Position numbers and translations under genes: made by a program. From CBFDBF01 sp050304615 (lineage in GTDB: Bacteria; Pseudomonadota; Gammaproteobacteria; Chromatiales; Chromatiaceae): DNA of 10,468 nucleotides. The stretch lies in NCBI GenBank assembly GCA_050304615.1, contig JBNLDW010000005.1, forward strand, positions 1-10,468, read 5' to 3'. Position 1 is the stretch's first letter. The number at the start of each line of letters is the position of its first letter. Under the pieces are notes generated by a model, which was not told the origin of the DNA, did no database searches, and worked only from the letters and a program-made list of their open reading frames with translations. Positions 1 through 7,300 of this stretch are shown here, piece by piece.

Positions 1-34
1 ATAAGTGGGAAAAGTTTACTCTGACCCCACTTAT
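1..34. repeat. REP-like imperfect hairpin with GGGGTCAGAG core
   Basis: Positions 1-9 (ATAAGTGGG) and 26-34 (CCCACTTAT) are perfect 9-base inverted arms around a 16-base centre. Read on the minus strand, the element starts ATAAGTGGGGTCAGAGTAAA. The GGGGTCAGAG word is shared with the 25-bp palindromes at 115-139 and 10328-10352, although the outer stem sequence differs. I infer a REP-like element related to the RAYT tail at the right edge of the window. The element begins at the first base of the window, so it may extend further left. Confidence 0.6.
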
Positions 35-80
35 TGGAAGAAAAAATCGGGGCTTTCTTGGCATATCCCTGTCCAATAAG
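30..80. repeat. nested inverted repeat, 9-base arms
   Basis: CTTATTGGA (30-38) and TCCAATAAG (72-80) are perfect inverted arms. They enclose a second small pair, AAGAAA (38-43) and TTTCTT (54-59). The first arm overlaps the right arm of the hairpin at 1-34, so two alternative folds compete for the same bases. The arms are visible directly, but the function is unknown. It does not look like a normal terminator, because no GC-rich stem is followed by a T-run. Confidence 0.4.
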
Positions 81-114
81 CAGTACGCATCAGAGTATCA
101 TCGGATTGCTCTCT

Positions 115-139
115 ATTAAAGGGCTCTGACCCCTTTAAT
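115..139 (-). repeat. 25-bp palindromic REP-like element, left copy
   Basis: Arms ATTAAAGGG (115-123) and CCCTTTAAT (131-139) are perfect inverted repeats around the asymmetric centre CTCTGAC. The whole 25-bp sequence recurs exactly, in opposite orientation, at 10328-10352. The right copy contains the stop codon of a RAYT gene, so this copy is probably a REP-type element of the same family. The two copies bracket the whole secretion locus. Confidence 0.75.
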
Positions 140-164
140 TGTTACACTGACCCCAAATATCCTT

Positions 165-235
165 GGTATCTTTAGACCACTATAACCAATAATTCTCTAG
201 GTTTAAAATGAGTTTTTACACTGACCCCAAATATC
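165..235. repeat. 71-bp direct repeat, copy 1
   Basis: Identical base for base to 270-340. It starts GGTATCTTTAGACCACTATA and ends ACACTGACCCCAAATATC. Perfect identity over 71 bp in non-coding DNA points to a recent duplication, or to two insertions of the same short element. Confidence 0.9.
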
Positions 236-269
236 TTTGGCAGTCTGGCCATTCATCTTCCTTGATCAT

Positions 270-340
270 GGTATCTTTAGACCACTATAACCAATAATTC
301 TCTAGGTTTAAAATGAGTTTTTACACTGACCCCAAATATC
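270..340. repeat. 71-bp direct repeat, copy 2
   Basis: Exact copy of 165-235, separated from it by 34 unique bases. Its last 30 bases, from AAATGAG to AAATATC, recur again at 382-411. Confidence 0.9.
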
Positions 341-477
341 CAGGTGGCGCCGTCTGGTTTAAATCCAAATCATATTCTCCTAAATGAGTTTTTACACTGA
401 CCCCAAATATCTCCCAAATATCTATTTTCCCGTCCCTTTACTTTTTAACCACCGCTATTGCTCATCTTATCCACCAC

Positions 478-1329
478 TTACCTAAACAGCCTTGCAAATA
501 ACCCAGGTTTGAGATCCTGTCGCTCTGGATGAGTGCTAGGGCCATCAGGGCGCAGTAGATCTCCTGGGTAGTGCTCATGCCCCAGGCAGAGACTATCATC
601 CAGGCCAAAGGCCTTAACAGCAGCCACCGCCTCCACACACCAACGCCCAAAGTAGCTGCCCATCTCTAGCGGATGTTTCTCCGGATCTCCGTAGATATAC
701 CACCAGAGTTCGTTTTTACCCTTTCGAGCTAACTCGGTATACCAGTTCTCCACAAACTCCCGCAATAGTTCAGGTTGTTGCTCCTGCGGTGCGTCGATGG
801 CCTTGAGAAGGCGAGCATATGGTTTTTTGTGCAGAAGCTTCTCGCCAATAGCGCGTTCCGGTTTACGACTAGCGATGATGCGGTCAAGCAGTACATCCTC
901 TCCCTCACCATCGATCAGGACCAATAGCCGTTGCCACTGCTCATCTGGCATCTCCAGAGCCAGCGCCAAACCAATTAGCCAGAAGCACCAATTGTAGTGG
1001 TTTAGATTAGACAGCTCGAAGATCCAGTCTCGACATTTCTCCAGATTGTGCTCAGCACAGATCTCTTCGGACAGTTTGTTGGAGAGTTCCCAGGCATCAA
1101 GCAACCCGCCAAAATGTTGAGATAAGCCGTGAATAGGGTCACCGCGAGAGTAGCAACTCAACAATTGCCGAAGATGCCCTCCTTTCGCAGTATCAAAAAT
1201 AAATTGAGGCCTGTAAACTGGGTTCTTACTAGGTTTATTGATGCGGTACCATTCTTTCTTCAACTGTTCTTGGCCATATGTACACCACTCCTCCCAGAAA
1301 CTACACTCTCCCATCGGCGCCCTAATCAT
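478..1329 (-). CDS. PoNi-type immunity protein (DUF1910/DUF1911), CdiI position
   Basis: This 283-residue protein has no signal peptide or membrane segment, so it should be cytoplasmic, as expected for a protein that neutralises the C-terminal toxin of the adjacent CdiA. Residues about 50-120 resemble DUF1910 (PoNi N-terminal domain), with the run LLSCYSRGDPIHGLSQHF followed by LLDAWEL. Residues about 145-260 resemble DUF1911 (PoNi C-terminal domain): KPYARLLKAIDAP, ENWYTELARKGKN, then YFGRWCVEAVAAVKAFGLDD and HYPGDLL. PoNi proteins are the known antidotes of PoNe-family PD-(D/E)xK DNases, which fits the toxin encoded just upstream. The gene starts two bases after the cdiA stop, so translation is probably coupled. 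ATG at 1327-1329 has GGGGTG seven bases upstream. ATG at 1312-1314 (residue 6) is an alternative start. Family recognition is from memory of the motifs. cdiI is a positional name only. Confidence 0.85.
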   Translation of the reverse strand: MIRAPMGECSFWEEWCTYGQEQLKKEWYRINKPSKNPVYRPQFIFDTAKGGHLRQLLSCYSRGDPIHGLSQHFGGLLDAWELSNKLSEEICAEHNLEKCRDWIFELSNLNHYNWCFWLIGLALALEMPDEQWQRLLVLIDGEGEDVLLDRIIASRKPERAIGEKLLHKKPYARLLKAIDAPQEQQPELLREFVENWYTELARKGKNELWWYIYGDPEKHPLEMGSYFGRWCVEAVAAVKAFGLDDSLCLGHEHYPGDLLRPDGPSTHPERQDLKPGLFARLFR

Positions 1330-1331
1330 AG

Positions 1332-4300
1332 TTAGGCACCCCGGTTGAGATTAATACTTTTGAGGACTGCTGATGTATCAACATCTTTTACTTTGCCAAA
1401 TGAGTCCAACACCTCAATCTCCATAGAACCATCAGGCCGCGTTGTCACAACCCATGCTTCTATGCGCCCCTCATCAAGCGATTCCCGAATTGCGTTTGCT
1501 TGACTACGCGACCCAACCGACCTTTCCAGTCGATCGCCACCAGTTATCCAACTCTCTGACCCTTGCAACCCATCGCCAGTATCACCAAGCCGACTGCTTC
1601 CTGGCGTCTTCATGTCGCCTACAAACTTATACTCAACCACTACATAATCTACATCAGGCCTGGATACTTTATAAAGGTCGTCAATACCAGTTTCTCCTAT
1701 TCCCGGTATACGCGCCAGTTTTTCTCCATCTGGAACTATTTTCTTTGTCAGATTCTCTCCAAATAGCTCGCCAAACTGGCCTTTTTGCGCATTTGTCAAA
1801 AGCTTCATGTCGAGGATTGGATTACCTGCCGCATCAAGCTTACCACCAGATTCGAACAGGGCTTTTTGAGCGATTTCATCAAGCGCCTTGTTGATCGCAT
1901 CTACCGGCAGCTTAACATCAGCCCCAAGCGCAGTCCCTTTCGTACCCACCTTGACCAGCTTCAATGTACCAGCAGCTAAAAGCGCCGGGGTTAGTTTGCT
2001 TATCTCTACCGTGGCAGCCTCGCTATCCCCGTAGAGCATAAGCATCTGTATCCGGTCGATATCCTTCTGGAGCTCACCGACACCCTGTATAGCACCCACT
2101 GATATCGCCGCTAGTAGTTTGAGGGTGCTGACCTCATCAAGGGCATACTTGGCAGCTGTGACTCCTAGCGCTTCACCAGCTTCACCAAAGTCTTCCACGC
2201 CGTGTTTGACAGTTAGCGCAAGCCCCAAACCTAATGTATCTACTGAGAATTCAGATATTGGCACTGCTCCAGGAAGGATGTATTCATCGTAAAAATCGCT
2301 TACCTTATATGATTCAGTGTAACTATACGGCACATATGAACCATCACCGAAATCAGTGCTAAGAGCAGCTAGCGGATCGTTATGTTCTCCGTGCAGAAGA
2401 ATATCGCTGCCCAACATGAAATTACTCTTTTCATCGTTGGTGGCATAAAACATACCAGCATCGGGATCAACTGCTGCTAACAAGAATTTCATTGCTTGTG
2501 AATCTTCCGACTTGAACACCGTCTTCCATTTATCGTCAACCATCCTTAGCGACTGCCGGGCAAGCCGTATTATCGCCTCCTTTTCGTCGGCTAGCCCCTC
2601 TTGCTCTTTGAATGCTTCAGCATTCTCTAATATCCAGTCTATTTCTGTCGGATGCAGCTGCCGGTTGTATTGATCCGCAGTACCGGCGATGATCGCGCCC
2701 TGACCACCTCCCAGCGCCCCTCCAATCAGGACTGCCGCCAGGTTCTGCAGGGTTGCGTCTTTGCTTAGGTTTGCCTTTATCTCTGTTGCTACCGCTTCAT
2801 TGACCCCGGCTGCCAGCGCTCCTTGCATGAAGTTACCACCACCAAGGATTGCTGTAATTCCGCCGATCAGTGCATGGGCTATGGATTTGTCAAATGGTAG
2901 CTTTGCCCTCTCCTGCTCCACATCCAGACGCAACTGCTCTATAGCCTCTGGTGGAAAGATGTCCGGGTTCTTTTTGGCAGTCTCCAGCCTAGCTTCGGCT
3001 TTAGTCAGGTCGTCGTATAACTTCCCAACCGCCATGTACCCCTCCTCCGCAAAGATCTGAGTCAGTTCTACGGTCTCTTGGGCCTGTTGGATTTTGTCTT
3101 CTGTGAAGATGCGCTCCAGTACCTTATGCGCCTCCTCTTTGCTACGTTTTAGCCCTGTCAGGCTCTGCTCTGGGTTAGATCTTACGGTTACCTCACCCTG
3201 GCTGATGGCGGCGTAGGTGGTGTTTTCGGCCTCGCCACTGTCGTCTGAGAAGCCGCCTCCCAGCCCTTTAGTTGGGCCGCTGGGGCCGCTAGAGCTAGTG
3301 CTAAAGCTGATGCTCTTGGACTCTACGTCGTATTTGGCGTAGTTGTGGATCTCGTTGTGGCTTAGGGTGTCGGTGTTTAGCCTGTTGTTCTCCGGGTCGG
3401 CGGAGCTGACTATGGCGCCACCCTCAAGGTGGGTGTTTTTCTCTACCTCTACGTCGTAGCCTTGGTCTCCGGCAAACAGGCCGGACTGCTCTTGTACCGC
3501 TACGTAGTCTGAGTCGGCCTCGAGCTGGCTGGCGTTTACGGAGACGCTCCATCTGCCGTAGCCGGCCGCTACTTTGAAGCCGGCCGATTTTTGGTCGTTT
3601 TCATAGTGCTCTTCATCCTGTTGGCTGATGATGTTGAGGTCACCGCCACTCTCCACCTCTATTCTCGGCGCATTGACCTGCGCACCTTCGAGGGTGGTGT
3701 CACCCCCGGAGAGCATGCTGACCTTGTTGGAGCCGTTTATCAGGGTTTCAAGATATTTGTCAGAGGTCTGATTGACCTCTCCTCTAGACACACTGCCTTC
3801 AACAAAAAACATCAGTCCGTCACTGCCGATGCTAAAGCCAATACCAGAGCTCTTGCTCTCGCTATTCTCTTCGCGATCATGGGTGTTTTCTGCACTTTTG
3901 AGGTTCAGCTCGTTGTTGGCGTTAAGGTTTATATTGGCGGCCTCCAGTAGCGCCCCCTCCATGTTTATGTCGCCGCCGGTCGGTGCTGCTGGCAGGTTGA
4001 CTCCACCCTCTTCTATGGGACCCTCGTCTGTGTTGCCGCGGGCGGTGATGTTGATCTCGTTATGTGCCAACAGGCTGCTGCCCAGTGCTGTTTCGTCGTG
4101 CTGGGTGATCTCCTGTTTGCTGGAGCTACTGCCTATGCTGATGCTTAGGTTTACACCGGAGCTTGCTTCTTTATTCTCAGCAATAGGGTCGGCAAAATCC
4201 TGGCCGATATGATCCAGGTTGGCAAAGCCTTTAGATAAACTCTCGGCCGACCGCTTGAGCCGCCAGGCGTTCAGTGCCTTCAGGCGCTTATCCTTGGCTG

Positions 4301-7300
4301 TGTCGATCCGCTCTGCGCTGGTTCTGATGGTCTGGATGGTGTCGACGATACCGCCGGAGAGCGCCAAGGTGATGCCGCTCTGTTTAAACTTGTGCTCCTC
4401 TTCCAGATCCAGGGTGTCGTAGGCGCTGTCGATAGTGACGTTTTCGCCACTTACATTTATGCTGCCGGACTGCGCGAGAACATCGGATGCGGTGATGGTT
4501 ACGTCTCTGTCGGCGTCAACGTTGATGTCGCCCTCCAGGGATCCGATGGTGCTGCTTACCTGGCGGACGGTTTGTTGGTCTACCGTGTCGGTCTTTTGCT
4601 GTTTACCCCAGGTAACCCCAAAGCCGCCACTGCTGCTAAACAGTCCGGACTTTTTCTCATCTCTAAAATGGGTCTCGTCATGGGTTGTGTCAACAGAGGT
4701 GATATCTATATCACGACCTGCATTCAAGTTTACATCCCCGGTACCCACCACCACGCTACCGGCAACAATCAGGTCGTTGCCAGCTTGCAGGTTGACCTGC
4801 TCGCCGCTGAAGGTGGAGGCAAGGGCGGTGCTCGTATCCAATGTGTTGAACACGGTGGTGCTTTTGCTTGAGAGGAAGCCCTTTTTGCTGCTCTTGCGGT
4901 ATCTCTGCTGGTGCTGTTCGGCCTCTCCCGCCTCAATGGTGATGTTCTGCCCGGCGACAGCTGTGACTATGCCCTGTTCACTGAAGGCGTTGGCGGCACG
5001 CGCGTTGATGTTCCGCTCCGCAATCAGCATTGCATTACCAGTTGTCTCGATAGTGCTACCCACCTCCTTGCTACGCTCGTCGCGGAACCAGCCTTTTTTG
5101 AAGGTGGCGCGGCTGTTTTGGGTCTCGGTAATGGTGCCGAGGTTGAGGTCACGGCCCGCTGTGAGGGTAGTCTGCCCACTAACGCCGCGATTCTCTACTG
5201 TAGCCCCTTCTAGATTGAGATCATTGCCAGCGCTGGCTACCAGTATGGCGTCGGGGTTTTCGACATAGAGTCCGGCGATACGGTTCATCTGTTTGATATC
5301 GGCAGTGGCCCTGACACTTCCATCGGCGTGGACACCACTCAGCTCCATATGGGTCTCGGCAAGGCTGCTGGCGAGGCTCAGGTCGTGCTGAGCGATGGCA
5401 CGCAGCTCATCGCCGGCACGGATACGCCCGCCGACGCTGTTGATATTGCCGGCATTGATTGCAACAACACGCCGACCGATGATGTCGCCGCTGTTGCCGA
5501 GGTCACCATCGGTACTCAGATTGACCACATCTGCCGCGATCAGGGCACCGCTGTTGAGAGCCTGTGGTTTGGTGGTGGCATAAAGACGCGGCACTAGTAC
5601 CTGCTGGGTGCTGCCGTCGGGCAGGGTGACCTCCTCTTCCACCAGCCAGACCATGTCGCTGGTCAGGTTGGCCATCTGCTCTGCATTGAGGGCTACTCCG
5701 GGGATCAGTTCATACTCCAAGGCAAAGGTGACGCCGGCGTTCATAAGCGCCTTGTACTGCCCCTCGTCGTCGCTGAAACCTGGCAGATAGCGCTTGCCGG
5801 TTATCTGGCTGATCTGCTGGCGGACCAGCTGCTGCTCATAGAAGCCGTCGCCCATCCGCTTTTGGCTCAGGGTGGGATCAATCGCCAGGGCGTTCAACAT
5901 GTAGTCCGAACTCAGCCAGTCGCGATAACTTGCGAAGGCCGAATCAGTCTCTACCAGGTAACCGCTGGTTGAGTCCGGGTTGACCTGAAACAGGATGTTG
6001 TTCGGCAAATTGTTGTCGGTCAGTGTTGGAGTACTGATGCTGTTGGTGGTCGGTGCGCTGTTTTCCCGAATGGCCACATTATCGATAAGGCCGGTGTAGC
6101 TTCCGGTCAGGCTGCCACCGGCACTGATGATGGCCGGTATGGTCTCAAGCAAGGTACTTGATGAGCTGGGCTCGACAGTTGTACCATGGTTTCTATCAGT
6201 CCAGTGGATTGTGGTAGTACTAGTTATGATGTTGCTATTACGATATAGCTCGATTCCCTGGTTGAGCAGGGTATCCCCTGTGATATCCATATCACCGCCA
6301 GCCTCAATAGTGCTGTAGATATTACTGAGATCCCCGATGTTGAGGTTGGCATCGCCGCCAGCCATGATGGCAGCTACAGCGGAGCTGGCGGTCACGGTAT
6401 CAATCGTGTCGGTACGACGGTGAGAGATGTAGTTAACATAGTCGCACCCAGGGTCAACGCACTGTTGATCATAGCTGACCAGGGGGTAGGTCGACCCTGA
6501 CAGACGCTGCACCATGGTATCAATCCATTCGGGATGGTCGGCATTGATCTTGTCGATGATCGCATTCCAGATATTACTTGTAAATCCAACGCCATCCACC
6601 GTTCGCGTAAGAGGGAGTGAGTTGACAGTGGCTACAAGTTCGGCACGGTAGGCAGAGTCTATGTCGATACCGGGTATATCAGCTATGCGTGCAAGGTACA
6701 CATTACGGTAGTGATCACGCCAGATAGACATGGGCTGATCATCATGGTTAAAAAATTTATAGCGTAATGGGTCATAATCAAGCAGTTCTCGCCCCGTAGG
6801 AATGTCGGTAGCTGTAACCTGGGAAATCTCCAGAGAGGCCCGTTTGTTGACCAGGGTATCGGCATCTATGCTCAGATCACCCAATGCCTCTATGGTAGCG
6901 CTGATGTTGTTGATAGTAGTAGCGCGTCCGGCGGCGTGGTTGTCGCCATCCAGCTCTCCGGCAATATGCAGATCGCCACCACTGAACATGATTGCATCTT
7001 CGTTGTTGTTGAGTTCACCTGCACCGATATCCATCCGGTTACGCGCTGCGATAACGGGGGCAGTTCCACCCTCACTCTGGTTGTTTAGGGTATCCGCCTC
7101 AATGGCTACATGGTCACCATAGATGCGTCCAGTGCCGATGTTATTAAGGGTGGCTGTATCTATTACGGTCTCCTGACCGTCGATGACCCCTCTATTGGTT
7201 AGATCGCCATCAATAGTCAGATGTGTATTCGCCTGCGCATAGAGTGTGCCGCTGTTATCAATATCACCTTTCGTATCAACAGTGAGATTCTGGGCCGAGG

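Larger units (their letters stand above)
142..422 (-). repeat. irregular direct-repeat cluster, GGGGTCAGTGTAA family
   Basis: The cluster consists of two perfect 71-bp repeats (165-235 and 270-340), a 30-base partial copy of their right end (382-411), a 20-base partial copy (142-161) and a 10-base remnant (413-422). All full and partial copies except the last remnant contain CTGACCCC, which is GGGGTCAG on the minus strand, followed there by TGTAA. The unique pieces between copies are 34 bp (236-269) and 41 bp (341-381). The cluster lies directly downstream of the immunity gene in the direction of transcription. I see no coding sequence in it. Its core word matches that of the nearby palindromes, so it may be a degenerate REP cluster. 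Confidence 0.8.

Noticed and set aside
30..80. Rho-independent terminator for the operon
   Set aside because: The A/T-rich tract next to CGGGGC is not preceded by a matching GC-rich arm on either strand, and the region is about 400 bases past the cdiI stop. No convincing terminator is visible after cdiI.
218..269. 17-codon minus-strand reading frame running from the 236-269 spacer into a repeat
   Set aside because: It is very short, has no ribosome binding site, and its end lies in the direct repeat. I treat it as chance.
142..422. CRISPR array
   Set aside because: There are only two full repeats, they are 71 bp long, and spacers and partial copies are irregular (34 and 41 bp). There are no cas genes and no regular unit length.
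2777..2804. VNEAVATEI as a VENN toxin-boundary motif
   Set aside because: The residues do not match VENN, and the segment lies within the hydrophobic pretoxin, about 330 residues before the nuclease domain.
4435..5268. Plus-strand ORF of 277 codons opposite cdiA
   Set aside because: It lies wholly antisense to the haemagglutinin repeats of cdiA, has low-complexity Ser/Leu/Pro composition and no recognisable domain. It is a shadow of the real frame.
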